Shown one piece after another: positions 8,085 through 17,400 of a stretch of 64,000 nucleotides of DNA. A program made the position numbers and the translations under genes. A model generated the notes under the pieces. That model worked only from the letters and a program-made list of their open reading frames with translations. It ran no database searches and was not told the DNA's origin. Source of the DNA: Neisseria animaloris (GTDB lineage: Bacteria; Pseudomonadota; Gammaproteobacteria; Burkholderiales; Neisseriaceae); NCBI RefSeq assembly GCF_900637855.1, contig NZ_LR134440.1, positions 558,001 to 622,000 on the forward strand. The letters run 5' to 3'. Numbering within the stretch: position 1 is the stretch's first letter; every line of letters begins with the position of its first letter.

Positions 8085-9008
8085 CTAACGCCACAGCAGC
8101 AAAACCAACGATACCGAAAAGAACGACACAATGGTTGTAAACAATGCCGCCGCCGCGGTTTGCCGTTCAAAACCGTATTTATGTCCAAACAAAGCGTACA
8201 TGCTTGCCATCGGTGCACTGGCCAATAACGCTCCCGTGAAAACCGTGTCCCTATCCGCTCCGAAAAGCCACAAGCAAAGCACTACCAGCAGCGGAAACAT
8301 CAACAACTTGCCCGCCGTTACCACCACAATATCTTTCAAACTGCCGCGAATTTCCAACCCGTACAAGCCCGCACCGATCACAAACAGAGCCAGCGGAGAA
8401 GCCGCAGAAGCCAACATGGAGCTGACTTTCTCCAGCACCGCAGGCACGGGAATGCCGCCGACGGCAAACACCAAAGCAACCAGCAAGCCGATAAAAATCG
8501 GATTCTTCATCAAGTTTTTGAATATCTGCCATAATGTTCTGCCGATATGTGCGTTATCGCTTTTAGCAAAATCAATCAAAATAAACATCAAAGGCACCAC
8601 AAGCACGTTTTCAATCAACGCATTCATGGCAAAAAATACCCCGGCAGGCGCACCTATAGCCATCAGCAATAACGGGTAGCCGATAAAGCCCGTGTTCGAC
8701 ATACCGGTACCCACCCCGTTAAGCACTGCCAGCACTTTATTCTGCCCACGTTTCAAACTCAGCAGCCAACCTGCCGTAAAAGCCAACAACGAAGCGAGCG
8801 CATAGCCATACATATAAACGGGGTTCAGCACTTCGGCAATCGGACGCGTGGCAATCGCCGAAAACACCAGCATCGGCATACCGATATGGATAATGAATTT
8901 ACCCATGCCGTTAATCTGCACGGGGGTAAAAAAATTGAAGCGCATGGCGAAATAGCCCATGCCCATAATGATAAATACGGGAGCAGTGATGGTAAGGATG
9001 GAGAACAT
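8085..9008 (-). CDS. AEC-family (auxin efflux carrier-like) transporter
   Basis: 307 residues, hydrophobic throughout with about ten membrane helices in two five-helix halves. The conserved helix-break region NTGFIGYPLLLMA (about 105-117) is typical of the AEC/BASS fold carriers. Bacterial members export or import small organic acids such as malate or malonate; the substrate here cannot be read from sequence. Single DUS copies lie upstream at 9021-9035 and 9149-9163. No linked metabolic gene indicates the substrate. Confidence 0.85.
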   Translation of the reverse strand: MFSILTITAPVFIIMGMGYFAMRFNFFTPVQINGMGKFIIHIGMPMLVFSAIATRPIAEVLNPVYMYGYALASLLAFTAGWLLSLKRGQNKVLAVLNGVGTGMSNTGFIGYPLLLMAIGAPAGVFFAMNALIENVLVVPLMFILIDFAKSDNAHIGRTLWQIFKNLMKNPIFIGLLVALVFAVGGIPVPAVLEKVSSMLASAASPLALFVIGAGLYGLEIRGSLKDIVVVTAGKLLMFPLLVVLCLWLFGADRDTVFTGALLASAPMASMYALFGHKYGFERQTAAAALFTTIVSFFSVSLVLLLWR

Positions 9009-9236
9009 AATGCACCTGAACAGGCCGTCTGAAAAAGCAATCCGCGCAACACAACGGCCTTTGCGTTATCCGTCTGCTTCAGAATAATAAAGTCGGATTC
9101 TAACAGAAAGCCGTTATATCGACGGGCACTTTATGCCCCGACACCGTTTTCAGACGGCCTCCAGAAATCCCTTTAAGCCATGCCGACCAAGCGTTAAAAT
9201 ATAAACCGTACACCTAACGCACAAAAAAGGATTCCC

Positions 9237-10097
9237 ATGCAAACCCGTCTGCCCTTTTTCGGCATCGTGCGCGTGAGCGGCGACGACCGCGCCGCTTTCT
9301 TGCACGGACAACTTTCCAACGACATCAAAAACTTACAAGAAAACCAAGCCTGCTATGCCACCTACAACACCCCCAAAGGCCGCGTAATCGCCAATATGCT
9401 CGTGCTGAACCGCGGCGGCGATTTGCTGCTTGCGATGGCCGCCGATTTGGTCGAACCCGTTATCAAACGCCTGCGCATGTATGTTTTACGGGCCAAAGTC
9501 GTGTTCGAACCATTGCCTGACTTTGCCGCAGCCTGCGAACTGGGCGAAACCGCCGTACCGCAAGCTGCCGAATCCCCCGCGCTGGCTTTTGCCGCCGAAA
9601 ACCGTAACGGCATCTGGAGCCTCGCATTGCCCCATCAAGGCCGTCTGAATATCGGTTTGGCAGGCTATCTACCCGAATACGATGCCTCCGCCGAAAATAA
9701 TTGGAATGTGCATGAAATCGAAAGCGGCTATCCGTGGATTTCCGCCGCCACTACCGAAACTGCCGTTGCCCAAATGCTCAACCAACACACTATCGGCGGC
9801 GTGCATTTCAAAAAAGGTTGCTATCCCGGGCAGGAAATCATCGCCCGCGCCCAATACCGCGGCCAAGTAAAACGCGGCTTGGCCGTCTTAACCGGCACTT
9901 CGCTCGAAACCGCCGGCGTTGCCGTTCACAGCGAAGGCGAGGAAGCCGGCATCATTATCAACAGCGCGTTAACCGAAAACGGCAGCATCAGCTTGGCCGT
10001 GATTAAATTTTCCGCCGCCGAAGCCGTCCTAACCGATGCCGACGGCAACCCGCTCCGGCAGAAAAAACTGTTTTTCAACACCGAACCCCAAAAATAA
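9237..10097 (+). CDS. ygfZ: CAF17-like Fe-S cluster protein YgfZ (folate-binding)
   Basis: Tetrahydrofolate-binding protein needed for maturation or repair of some Fe-S enzymes such as MiaB. 286 residues of GcvT-like fold; the family signature K-G-C-Y-x-G-Q-E (here KGCYPGQEIIAR) sits at about residues 192-199 with the key cysteine. The start has AAGGA at the right spacing. The next gene follows after a short DUS-containing gap and may be co-transcribed. Confidence 0.93.
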   Translation: MQTRLPFFGIVRVSGDDRAAFLHGQLSNDIKNLQENQACYATYNTPKGRVIANMLVLNRGGDLLLAMAADLVEPVIKRLRMYVLRAKVVFEPLPDFAAACELGETAVPQAAESPALAFAAENRNGIWSLALPHQGRLNIGLAGYLPEYDASAENNWNVHEIESGYPWISAATTETAVAQMLNQHTIGGVHFKKGCYPGQEIIARAQYRGQVKRGLAVLTGTSLETAGVAVHSEGEEAGIIINSALTENGSISLAVIKFSAAEAVLTDADGNPLRQKKLFFNTEPQK

Positions 10098-10153
10098 CGG
10101 CCCAACCGTTTCAGACGGCCTCAGGCTGTCTGAAAACCACCTTGAACAAAACC

Positions 10154-10648
10154 ATGCTCCGACTCCGCTCCCGCTTCCATAATGCCGCCCAAGCCCGTTT
10201 TTTATTGAACCTGTGGCCACCGCTCCTCTTCAGCGGCATCCGCATCACCGAGCTTTCACCCGACTTCCGCCATATGAAAGCCACACTGAAAAACTGGCCG
10301 GGCACGCGCAACGCCCACGGTACGCAATTCGGCGGCAGCCTGTTCGCCATGACCGATGTTACTTATTCGGTGATGCTCAACGGCTTGATGGGAAAGCGTT
10401 ATTTTGTGTGGGATAAATCTGCGCACATCGATTTCATCAAACCCGGCCGTAGCGCGGTTTATATCGAATGCACGCTCACCGACGAAATGCTGCAAGACAT
10501 TTACAAACACACCCAAACCGGCGATAAATATCTGCCCGAAATGAAAGTGCACATCTTCGACAAACACGGAGACACCGTAGCGATTGTTACCCGGGTACTG
10601 TATGTGAGGCTGAAACCCGCATTCCGGCCGAAACAGCAAGAAAACTGA
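10154..10648 (+). CDS. DUF4442 hot-dog-fold thioesterase-like protein
   Basis: 164 residues from ATG 10154; an in-frame TTG at 10142 is an alternative and neither has a clear ribosome binding site. The protein has the single hot-dog layout of DUF4442 (YiiD C-terminal/acyl-CoA thioesterase-like): HGTQFGGSLFAMTDVTYSVML forms the central helix with its G-G-S-L motif, followed by strands ending in VTRVLYVRLKP. The family is predicted to hydrolyse acyl thioesters; the substrate is unknown. It lies 56 bases after ygfZ. Confidence 0.8.
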   Translation: MLRLRSRFHNAAQARFLLNLWPPLLFSGIRITELSPDFRHMKATLKNWPGTRNAHGTQFGGSLFAMTDVTYSVMLNGLMGKRYFVWDKSAHIDFIKPGRSAVYIECTLTDEMLQDIYKHTQTGDKYLPEMKVHIFDKHGDTVAIVTRVLYVRLKPAFRPKQQEN

Positions 10649-10662
10649 ATTACACCTGCCCC

Positions 10663-10714
10663 AATGGTAAAAAGGCCGTCTGAAAATATGGTTTCAGACG
10701 GCCTTTTTACCATT
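10663..10714. terminator. DUS terminator with 23-bp stem
   Basis: DUS arms are extended by AATGGTAAAA/TTTTACCATT to a perfect 23-bp stem between the convergent DUF4442 and ATPase genes; serves both. Confidence 0.85.
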
Positions 10715-10724
10715 GACGGCACAT

Positions 10725-11591
10725 TCAATCCACAATCCTCTGCTCCGGCAACCTGCCCGCCCAGTCGCAGGCAAACTGCCATGCCACACGCCCCGAACGG
10801 CTGCCGCGCGAAAGCGACCAGTTCAATGCGGCTTGGCGGGCGGTTTCGTCAAAAGACAGGCCGTAATCGTCCAACCAGTTTGCCACCGCTTGCAGATAAT
10901 CGTTTTGGTCGAACGGATAAAAGCTCAACCACAAGCCGAAACGGTCGGACAACGACACTTTTTCTTCCACCGCCTCTTGTGGATGCACTTCGCCGCGCCC
11001 GCCCGTAACCGCCAAATTTTCATCCGAATATTCGGGCATCAGATGGCGGCGATTGGACGTGGCGTACACCAGCACGTTGCCGCACCGTTGCGAAAGTCCG
11101 CCGTCAAGTGCGGTTTTCAAGGCTTTGTAAGTATCGTCGCCGCTCTCAAACGACAAATCGTCGCAAAAAACGATGTATTTCTCTTTGCGCTTTTCCAGCA
11201 ACGTCAGCAATGCAGGCAAACTGGTCAAATCGGTTTTGTCCACCTCGATCAGGCGCAAGCCGCGATCCGCATATTCGTGCAGCAAAGCCTTTACCAACGA
11301 AGATTTTCCCGTACCGCGCGCACCGGTCATCAACACGTTATTGGCCGGACGGCCTTCCAAAAACTGCTCGGTATTCCGCACCAGCCGCGCCGTCTGCATA
11401 TCCACCGCCGCCAGCCTGTTCAACGGGAAAGTGTGCGGCTGCGGCAGGCTTTCCAACACACCGCGGCGACCGATGCTCTGCCAACGGTAAGCCAACGCTT
11501 TCCAGTCCGGCTCCGCCGCCTCCGGCGGCAACAGCGCATCCAAACGACGCAACACCGAAGCGGCCAGTTTCAAAAATTTCGCGGGTTTCAT
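10725..11591 (-). CDS. DUF815-family ATP-binding protein (AAA)
   Basis: 288 residues. Walker A GARGTGKSS at about residues 94-102 and a Walker B-like IVFCDDLSFE at about 140-149 define an AAA-type ATPase of the DUF815 family; a sensor-like TSNRRH follows near 180. The N-terminal ninety residues are helical and probably regulatory. The family is widespread in proteobacteria but has no agreed function. It is divergent from miaA with DUS copies between them. Confidence 0.88.
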   Translation of the reverse strand: MKPAKFLKLAASVLRRLDALLPPEAAEPDWKALAYRWQSIGRRGVLESLPQPHTFPLNRLAAVDMQTARLVRNTEQFLEGRPANNVLMTGARGTGKSSLVKALLHEYADRGLRLIEVDKTDLTSLPALLTLLEKRKEKYIVFCDDLSFESGDDTYKALKTALDGGLSQRCGNVLVYATSNRRHLMPEYSDENLAVTGGRGEVHPQEAVEEKVSLSDRFGLWLSFYPFDQNDYLQAVANWLDDYGLSFDETARQAALNWSLSRGSRSGRVAWQFACDWAGRLPEQRIVD

Positions 11592-11672
11592 CTATTTTCC
11601 TTTCAGACGGCCTGACGGCTTTTATCGATACGGTTCCGTTTACATTCAAAACCTGAGCATTATGGCAGCTTC

Positions 11673-11706
11673 AAAGGCCGTCCGAAACCTTTTTCAGACG
11701 GCCTTT
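11673..11706. repeat. inverted DUS pair between divergent genes
   Basis: A degenerate copy (GCCGTCCGAA) and an intact copy face each other. Both neighbours start here, so this is not the end of a gene. A TATAAT hexamer at 11710-11715 just after it could serve miaA, though a good -35 is not seen. Confidence 0.5.
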
Positions 11707-11750
11707 TGCTATAATTCCATCCTTATCCTTTAGAGGCCGTCTGAAAACCC

Positions 11751-12695
11751 ATGAACACCCCCAAAGCCTTTGCCCTGCTCGGCCCCACTGCCAGCGGCAA
11801 AACCGGTTTGGCTCTGAAAATCGCTGAAACCCTGCCGGTCGAAATCATCAGCCTCGATTCCGCCCTCGTTTACCGCGATATGGATATCGGCACCGCCAAG
11901 CCCACTGCCGCCGAACGCGCCGCCGTGCCGCACCATCTGATAGACATTATCTCTCCGTTGGAAACATACAGCGCAGCAGATTTCGTCAACGATTGCGTGC
12001 GCCTGACTAATGAAATCCACGCACGCGGCAGGCTGCCTTTAATCGTCGGCGGCACCATGATGTATTTCCATGCCCTGACCGAAGGGCTGAATGCCCTGCC
12101 CGAAGCCGATGCCGGAATCCGCGCCGCATTACAGGCAGAAAAAACCGAATATGGCTTGCCGCATCTGTACCGACGTCTGCAAACCGTCGACCCGCAAACC
12201 GCCGCACGCTTGGAATCTGCCGACAGCCAGCGTATCGAGCGTGCATTGGAAGTATTCATACTCACCGGCAAACCGTTAAGCCGGCACTTTGCCGAACGGC
12301 AAACCTATACTCCGCCGCTGGACTTATGCACCGTCGCCCTGCTTCCCGCCGACCGCGCCGAACTGCACGCACAAATCGCCAAACGCTTTCTCACCATGCT
12401 GGAACACGGCTTTATCGACGAAGTAAAACGGCTTCAGACGGCCTATCCCGAACTCACCGCCGACATGACTTCCATGCGTTGCGTCGGCTACCGGCAAGCA
12501 TGGGACTATCTGACAGGCGCATACGATTACGATACTTTTGTCGAAAAAGGCATCGCCTCCACCCGTCAGCTTGCCAAGCGCCAGCTTACATGGCTGCGGA
12601 AACTCCCACTGGCACACAGCTTGGATTCGTATGCAAACAGCCGCTACATTCAGACGGCCTCAGATTTGGCCAAGCGGCATTTCGCCCTCGCTTAA
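11751..12695 (+). CDS. miaA: tRNA dimethylallyltransferase
   Basis: Adds a dimethylallyl group to A37 of tRNAs reading codons that start with U. 314 residues, normal length. P-loop GPTASGKT at 11-18, the [16 protein letters not shown] segment at about 36-51, and HHLID near 64 are the family signatures. A DUS ends four bases before the ATG, so no classical ribosome binding site is visible. radA follows after 15 bases, forming an operon. Confidence 0.96.
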   Translation: MNTPKAFALLGPTASGKTGLALKIAETLPVEIISLDSALVYRDMDIGTAKPTAAERAAVPHHLIDIISPLETYSAADFVNDCVRLTNEIHARGRLPLIVGGTMMYFHALTEGLNALPEADAGIRAALQAEKTEYGLPHLYRRLQTVDPQTAARLESADSQRIERALEVFILTGKPLSRHFAERQTYTPPLDLCTVALLPADRAELHAQIAKRFLTMLEHGFIDEVKRLQTAYPELTADMTSMRCVGYRQAWDYLTGAYDYDTFVEKGIASTRQLAKRQLTWLRKLPLAHSLDSYANSRYIQTASDLAKRHFALA

Positions 12696-12710
12696 AACAC
12701 AGGAACCCTC

Positions 12711-14090
12711 ATGGCAAAAGCACCGAAAACCGTTTACCAATGCAGCGAATGCGGCGGTACCACCCCGAAATGGCAGGGCAAATGCCCGCATTGCGGCGAG
12801 TGGAATACCTTGCAGGAAAGCCTTGCCGCGCCCGAACCGAAAAACGTGCGCTTCCAATCGTGGGCGGCAGATACCGCGCAGGTGCAGGATCTTTCCAAAG
12901 TAACGGCCACCGAAGTGCCGCGCGAACCGACCGGCATGGGCGAACTCGACCGCGTATTGGGCGGCGGTTTGGTGAGCGGCGCGGTGATTCTGCTCGGCGG
13001 CGACCCCGGTATCGGCAAATCGACGCTGCTCCTGCAAACCATAGCGATGATGGCGAAAAACCGCAAAGTGCTGTATGTATCCGGCGAGGAATCCGCCCAA
13101 CAAGTCGCCCTGCGGGCGCAACGCTTGGGCTTACAAAGCGAAGGCGTGAACCTGCTGGCGGAAATCCGCATGGAAGCCATTCAGACGGCCTTAAAACAAC
13201 ACGAACCCGCCGTGGTGGTGATTGATTCGATTCAAACCATGTATTCCGACCAAATCACTTCCGCACCCGGCTCGGTATCGCAAGTGCGCGAGTGTGCCGC
13301 GCAGCTCACCCGCATAGCCAAGCAGATGGGCATTGCCATGATTTTGGTCGGCCACGTTACTAAAGACGGTGCCATCGCCGGCCCGCGCGTGCTCGAGCAT
13401 ATGGTCGATACCGTACTCTATTTCGAGGGCGACCAGCATTCCAACTACCGCATGATACGCGCCATCAAAAACCGTTTCGGCGCAGCCAACGAGCTGGGCG
13501 TTTTCGCCATGACCGAACACGGCTTGAAAGGCGTGTCCAACCCTTCGGCGATTTTTCTCGCCAGCTACCGCGACGACGTGCCCGGCTCGTGCGTGCTGGT
13601 CACGCAAGAAGGCAGCCGCCCGCTGTTAGTAGAAATTCAGGCATTGGTTGACGACGCACACGGCTTTACGCCCAAACGCCTTACCGTCGGCCTCGAACAA
13701 AACCGCCTTGCCATGCTGTTGGCCGTGTTGAACCGCCATGCCGGCATCGCCTGCTTCGACCAAGACGTATTCCTGAACGCCGTAGGCGGCGTAAAAATCA
13801 ACGAACCCGCCGCCGACCTTGCCATCATTCTTGCCATGCTCTCCAGCTTCCGCAACCGCCCGCTGCCCGAAAAAATGGTGGCCTTCGGCGAAATCGGCTT
13901 AAGCGGCGAAGTCCGCCCCGTAGCACGCGGGCAGGAGCGTTTGAAGGAAGCGGAAAAACTCGGCTTCAAACGCGCCGTCGTGCCTAAAGCCAATCTGCCG
14001 CGCAACCCGAAAGAATTTCTCGGCTTACAGATTTTCGGCGTGAGCAGTTTGCAGGAAGCGGTAGAGGTGTGCAGGAATAGTGAAGAATGA
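12711..14090 (+). CDS. radA: DNA repair protein RadA
   Basis: RecA-like helicase that drives branch migration in homologous recombination and in natural transformation, which fits a competent DUS-bearing organism. 459 residues: zinc finger Cys11, Cys14, Cys25 and Cys28; Walker A GGDPGIGKST at about 97-106; the RadA-specific KNRFG near residue 253; and a C-terminal Lon-like domain with GEIGLSGEVRPV. Second gene after miaA. Confidence 0.97.
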   Translation: MAKAPKTVYQCSECGGTTPKWQGKCPHCGEWNTLQESLAAPEPKNVRFQSWAADTAQVQDLSKVTATEVPREPTGMGELDRVLGGGLVSGAVILLGGDPGIGKSTLLLQTIAMMAKNRKVLYVSGEESAQQVALRAQRLGLQSEGVNLLAEIRMEAIQTALKQHEPAVVVIDSIQTMYSDQITSAPGSVSQVRECAAQLTRIAKQMGIAMILVGHVTKDGAIAGPRVLEHMVDTVLYFEGDQHSNYRMIRAIKNRFGAANELGVFAMTEHGLKGVSNPSAIFLASYRDDVPGSCVLVTQEGSRPLLVEIQALVDDAHGFTPKRLTVGLEQNRLAMLLAVLNRHAGIACFDQDVFLNAVGGVKINEPAADLAIILAMLSSFRNRPLPEKMVAFGEIGLSGEVRPVARGQERLKEAEKLGFKRAVVPKANLPRNPKEFLGLQIFGVSSLQEAVEVCRNSEE

Positions 14091-14410
14091 AAATAAAAAA
14101 TATCAAGGATATAAAGATTGGGTAGTGTGGAGCGCCATCCTCTTAACATCATTATCATTGCTATGATCTGCAATGTGGCTTTTTAATCAATAAATTGATT
14201 TAAAAAGGTATTTTTGATTGACTACTCATCACAACTACTGCAGCCTCTCCCCTCGTATTCTCGTTCTTGCGAATTATAAAATATCTGCCATTTTTGAAAA
14301 GATTTCCGGCCAAATGTGGAGATATGTTTTTGAGCTTTATAAAGGACGCGAAAACTTTTTGGCCGACGAAGTACACAACCCCACCGACGAATAAACGGAT
14401 TCATCATACT
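14091..14410. other. intergenic region with possible gene remnant
   Basis: AT-rich stretch between radA and the SMR gene. A plus-strand frame from TTG 14218 to TAA 14394 (58 codons) has AAAAGG about nine bases upstream and a protein-like C-terminal half (ISGQMWRYVFELYKGREN then an acidic tail). I do not recognise it. It could be a true small gene or the 3' end of a deleted one. Bases 14091-14217 hold nothing else that I can support. Confidence 0.3.
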
Positions 14411-14446
14411 TGAGGCCGTCTGAAAAAACATTTTCAGACGGCCTCA
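14411..14446 (-). terminator. DUS terminator of the SMR gene
   Basis: Perfect TGAGGCCGTCTGAAAA stem just past the SMR stop on the minus strand. Confidence 0.75.
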
Positions 14447-14465
14447 TCATTTGCTTCCCATGTAT

Positions 14466-14795
14466 CTAATGCCGAACCATACCGGACAAAGTATTCAAAA
14501 TCAACACACCCGTTAAAATGAACCCGATGCCTACTATACCCGCAACATCTGCCTTTTGTCCGAAAAACACTATGCTTATTATGCACGTCAGCACCAGCCC
14601 TACCCCCGCCCATACCGCGTATGCCGTACCGAGCGGAATGCTTTTCAAAGACAACGACAAAAAATAAAACGAACATAGAAAAGCCACCGCCATCGCTGCA
14701 GTAGGCCACGGTTTGCTGAAGCCCTCACTAAGCTTAAGCATGGAAGAGCCGAATACTTCGCTCAAAATAGCCAACGATAAGAAAAACCAAGGCAT
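14466..14795 (-). CDS. SMR-family multidrug/guanidinium efflux protein
   Basis: 109 residues with four membrane helices, the standard size for small multidrug resistance proteins, which work as antiparallel dimers exchanging protons for cations. The essential membrane glutamate is Glu13 (LSEVFGSSMLK), and AYAVWAGVGLV in helix 3 is the family signature. The lysine after SML is typical of the EmrE/QacE branch; guanidinium exporters cannot be excluded. It lies 54 bases after azlD and may be the third gene of that operon. Confidence 0.9.
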   Translation of the reverse strand: MPWFFLSLAILSEVFGSSMLKLSEGFSKPWPTAAMAVAFLCSFYFLSLSLKSIPLGTAYAVWAGVGLVLTCIISIVFFGQKADVAGIVGIGFILTGVLILNTLSGMVRH

Positions 14796-14849
14796 ACCAC
14801 CCTTTCTACATCAGATTCCTGAGATTGCTGCACAACAGACAAAATGTGC

Positions 14850-15149
14850 TTAACTCATCCAACGTCCCAATACAGCCGCCGATACCACTGCAATCAACAC
14901 CGTTGGCAGCATTCCCCAACGGCTCGCCACTAATATCGTAACAGCCAAAGCCACCAGTTCGTGGGGTTTACTGGATGCAAAGTACGGAGCGATCACCGCA
15001 ACCAGCACACAGCCCGGCGCAGCGTCCATTACTGCTGCAGCACGCGGGCTTAGCGTGCGGTTACGCAGCATAAAAAAACCGATTAAACGGGTCGAATAAG
15101 TTGCCGCCAACATCCCCATCACCACAGTAAACGACACCCACGAAATCAT
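14850..15149 (-). CDS. azlD: AzlD-family branched-chain amino acid transport subunit
   Basis: 99 residues from ATG 15149, three to four membrane helices. The motif PRAAAVMDAAPGCVLVAVIAP with its central Pro-Gly is typical of AzlD. It overlaps the azlC stop by four bases (ATGA), so the two subunits are coupled, as in known AzlCD exporters. A longer frame in the same register upstream is an antisense-like run through azlC and is not part of the protein. Confidence 0.9.
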   Translation of the reverse strand: MISWVSFTVVMGMLAATYSTRLIGFFMLRNRTLSPRAAAVMDAAPGCVLVAVIAPYFASSKPHELVALAVTILVASRWGMLPTVLIAVVSAAVLGRWMS

Positions 15150-15856
15150 TTGCCGCGCCCTCCCCAGTAAGCAGCCAGCAAACCCGCCAAAGCTCCGGCA
15201 GGCACATACCAAGCACCGTCGATGCCGAGATAAACCGATACGGCCACCACCAAACTCACCAACCACGGCACAGCCGCTTTCCATCCTTTCCACAAACCGC
15301 GCAGCAACACCAAAAACACGGCGGGAAAAGCCATACCGAAACCCAATAACGCGACATCCCCGAAAGCGGGTCCCACAACCGCTCCCGTTCCCGTTGCCAA
15401 CACCCATACCACATACAGCGACAATGCCGTACCCATATAATAAGGCAGGCTGAAAGCGGGCAAGCCCAGCTGCTTGCGCCGGTGGATATCGGCCATACTC
15501 AAAGCCCAGCTTTCGTCGGTCATAAAAAACAAAGCAGGCAGCGCTTTTTTCATCGGCACATCTTTTAGATACGACGTTAAAGCCGCGCCCATCAGAATAT
15601 GGCGGGTGTTGATCATAAACGTTACCGTGATAATCAGCAGCACCGGCAGCGGATCCGCCCACAGCCCCACCGCGGCAAATTCCGAGCCGCCGGCAAAATT
15701 CAGCCCCGTCATCATCGACATTTCCAGCGGGCTCATGCCTTTCTGCCCGCCCTGTACGCCTAAAATCAAAGCAAAAGGCAGCATACCGATAATCACAGGC
15801 AAACAGTCTTTAGCCCCGCGCCAGAATTCGGATTGCGGAGAAACGGCCGTATTCAT
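15146..15856 (-). CDS. azlC: AzlC-family branched-chain amino acid exporter subunit
   Basis: 236 residues from ATG 15856; an ATG twelve bases earlier is possible but has no ribosome binding site. Membrane protein with the AzlC signatures GAKDCLPVIIGMLPFALILG near the N-terminus, NTRHILMGAAL (about 85-95) and FMTDESWAL (about 113-121). With AzlD it exports branched-chain amino acids or azaleucine. No regulator is adjacent. Confidence 0.92.
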   Translation of the reverse strand: MNTAVSPQSEFWRGAKDCLPVIIGMLPFALILGVQGGQKGMSPLEMSMMTGLNFAGGSEFAAVGLWADPLPVLLIITVTFMINTRHILMGAALTSYLKDVPMKKALPALFFMTDESWALSMADIHRRKQLGLPAFSLPYYMGTALSLYVVWVLATGTGAVVGPAFGDVALLGFGMAFPAVFLVLLRGLWKGWKAAVPWLVSLVVAVSVYLGIDGAWYVPAGALAGLLAAYWGGRGK

Positions 15857-15892
15857 GATGGATTCCAAAAAGCGAAAGATTAATTATAACAG

Positions 15893-15924
15893 AAGGCCGT
15901 CTGAAAACCTGTTCAGACGGCCTG
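15893..15924 (-). terminator. DUS terminator of the rpsF-rplI operon
   Basis: Inverted DUS arms 19 bases past the rplI stop, between rplI and the azlC start. Confidence 0.75.
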
Positions 15925-15942
15925 TTTGTTTTTTAAACCAAA

Positions 15943-16395
15943 TTACTCGGCAGCAGCTACAACCGCTACGGTAACAGTAGCAACAGCATCGGTATGCAGA
16001 GCTACTTCAACTTCATATTCGCCAACGGCTTTCAAAGGACCGTCAGGCAAACGAACATTTGATTTAACAGCCTGAATACCGGCAGCAACTACTGCAGCAG
16101 CAATATCGGCATTAGTAACGGAACCGAACAAGCGGCCGTCCACACCGGCCTTTTGAGCGATAGTGATGGTTTGACCATTCAATTTTTCTTGACGGGCTTT
16201 GGCATCAGCCAGAATTTCAGCCTGTTTTGCTTCCAATTCAGCGCGGCGGGCTTCAAATTCTTTCATGTTGGCTTCAGTAGCGCGTTTTGCTTTACCGCTT
16301 GGAATCAAGAAGTTGCGGGCATAGCCGTTTTTAACGGTAACCACGTCGCCCAAGTTGCCCAAACCACCGATTTTTTCTAACAGAATAATTTGCAT
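15943..16395 (-). CDS. rplI: 50S ribosomal protein L9
   Basis: 150 residues. N-terminal domain [30 protein letters not shown] carries the rRNA-binding GxxxxVKxGYxRN motif, then the long connecting helix (about 40-75) and C-terminal domain. ATG 16395 has GGAG ten bases upstream; an ATG six codons earlier has none. Last gene of the rpsF-priB-rpsR-rplI operon. Confidence 0.98.
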   Translation of the reverse strand: MQIILLEKIGGLGNLGDVVTVKNGYARNFLIPSGKAKRATEANMKEFEARRAELEAKQAEILADAKARQEKLNGQTITIAQKAGVDGRLFGSVTNADIAAAVVAAGIQAVKSNVRLPDGPLKAVGEYEVEVALHTDAVATVTVAVVAAAE

Positions 16396-16413
16396 CTTAC
16401 TAATCTCCGTCAA

Positions 16414-16644
16414 TTATTTATGTTGGTCGGTGTAAGGCAGCAGTGCCAAGAAACGGGCACGTTTAACCGCAACAGACAGTTGACGTTGGTAACCTGCTTT
16501 AGTACCGGTGATACGGGCAGGGATGATCTTACCGTTTTCAGAAATGAAGTCTTTCAGCAAATCAACTTGTTTGTAATCGACTTCTTGGATTTTTTCGGCC
16601 GTAAAACGGCAGAATTTTCTACGTTTGAATGATTGACGAGCCAT
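16414..16644 (-). CDS. rpsR: 30S ribosomal protein S18
   Basis: 76 residues with the S18 core [22 protein letters not shown] and the [26 protein letters not shown] signature. Binds the central domain of 16S rRNA together with S6, encoded two genes upstream in the same operon. Confidence 0.98.
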   Translation of the reverse strand: MARQSFKRRKFCRFTAEKIQEVDYKQVDLLKDFISENGKIIPARITGTKAGYQRQLSVAVKRARFLALLPYTDQHK

Positions 16645-16650
16645 TGTCGT

Positions 16651-16947
16651 TTAACCTTTATATTCTTGAATGTTCTGTATCCGCAGTACCGGCTTGGGGT
16701 AGCGTTGGCTTTTTTGTGCCAGAAACCCGCTTACTTCTACCATTACGTTCTGCCGGTGCTGCCACTTTAGCGCATCCTTACCGATAATCTTGGCTGCCAT
16801 TTCAAATTTCACCAAGCATTGCTGCCCGTTTTCATGCTGCCAAGATTCATGTTTCAATATCACCTCCAGTATAGGAATTCCTGCCGGGGTGTATCTTAAA
16901 CTGCCGCATTCGGCAATTTGTGCGGTAAGGTTGAAAAGATTGTTCAA
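16651..16947 (-). CDS. priB: primosomal replication protein N
   Basis: 98 residues, a single OB fold. PriB links PriA and single-stranded DNA in replication restart. Recognised by [23 protein letters not shown] and the C-terminal [10 protein letters not shown] strand, and by its classic place between rpsF and rpsR. Seven bases separate it from rpsF and six from rpsR. Confidence 0.95.
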   Translation of the reverse strand: MNNLFNLTAQIAECGSLRYTPAGIPILEVILKHESWQHENGQQCLVKFEMAAKIIGKDALKWQHRQNVMVEVSGFLAQKSQRYPKPVLRIQNIQEYKG

Positions 16948-16954
16948 TCTTTAA

Positions 16955-17332
16955 TTACGCTTCGGCTGTTTCGGTTTCTTCTTTAGCCACACCTGTCAGC
17001 AGGTTTTTAGACTTCTCTTCTTTCATCATCGGAGAAGCTTCGGTAACGGCATGTTTGGTTTTGATGGTCAGATGACGCAATACGGCATCGTTGAAGCGGA
17101 AAGCGGTTTCCAGCTCTTCAACCACTTCGGGAGTGGTTTCGATGTTCATCAAAACATAGTGTGCTTTGTGGATTTTATTAATCGGGTAAGCCAGTTGGCG
17201 GCGGCCCCAATCTTCCAAGCGGTGGATTTTACCGCCTGCTTCGTTAATCATGGTTTTGTAACGTTCAACCATTGCGGGCACTTGCTCGCTTTGATCCGGA
17301 TGAACGATAAACACGATCTCATAATGACGCAT
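16955..17332 (-). CDS. rpsF: 30S ribosomal protein S6
   Basis: 125 residues with the N-terminal strand [18 protein letters not shown], the [22 protein letters not shown] core and [10 protein letters not shown] helix; the tail is acidic as in E. coli S6. AAGGAG lies five bases before the ATG. First gene of its operon, with a strong promoter at 17401-17429 and a leader hairpin in between. Confidence 0.98.
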   Translation of the reverse strand: MRHYEIVFIVHPDQSEQVPAMVERYKTMINEAGGKIHRLEDWGRRQLAYPINKIHKAHYVLMNIETTPEVVEELETAFRFNDAVLRHLTIKTKHAVTEASPMMKEEKSKNLLTGVAKEETETAEA

Positions 17333-17357
17333 GCTATCTCCTTACGGCTATTAAATC

Positions 17358-17381
17358 CTTTTACCATGCGAAAGTAAAAGG
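17358..17381 (-). promoter_or_regulatory. hairpin in the rpsF leader, candidate S6:S18 autoregulatory element
   Basis: CCTTTTAC (17358-17365) pairs exactly with GTAAAAGG (17374-17381) across an eight-base loop, in the roughly 65-base 5' leader of rpsF, ahead of a CCG and the Shine-Dalgarno. In many bacteria the S6:S18 complex represses this operon by binding a leader structure with a CCG element. The placement fits; the detailed motif was not verified. Confidence 0.4.
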
Positions 17382-17400
17382 CAAGGTTGGAAAACATGAA

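Noticed and set aside
10713..11615. 300-codon plus-strand frame opposite the DUF815 ATPase
   Set aside because: His/Gln/Arg-rich composition typical of an antisense reading; the minus strand carries the Walker motifs.
12326..13225. 299-codon plus-strand frame across miaA and radA
   Set aside because: Arg/Pro/Ala-rich alternative frame bridging two well-supported genes.
14850..15662. 270-codon minus-strand frame that ends as AzlD
   Set aside because: Only the last 99 codons are AzlD. The first part is out of frame with azlC and reads as Gly/Arg/Cys-rich nonsense.
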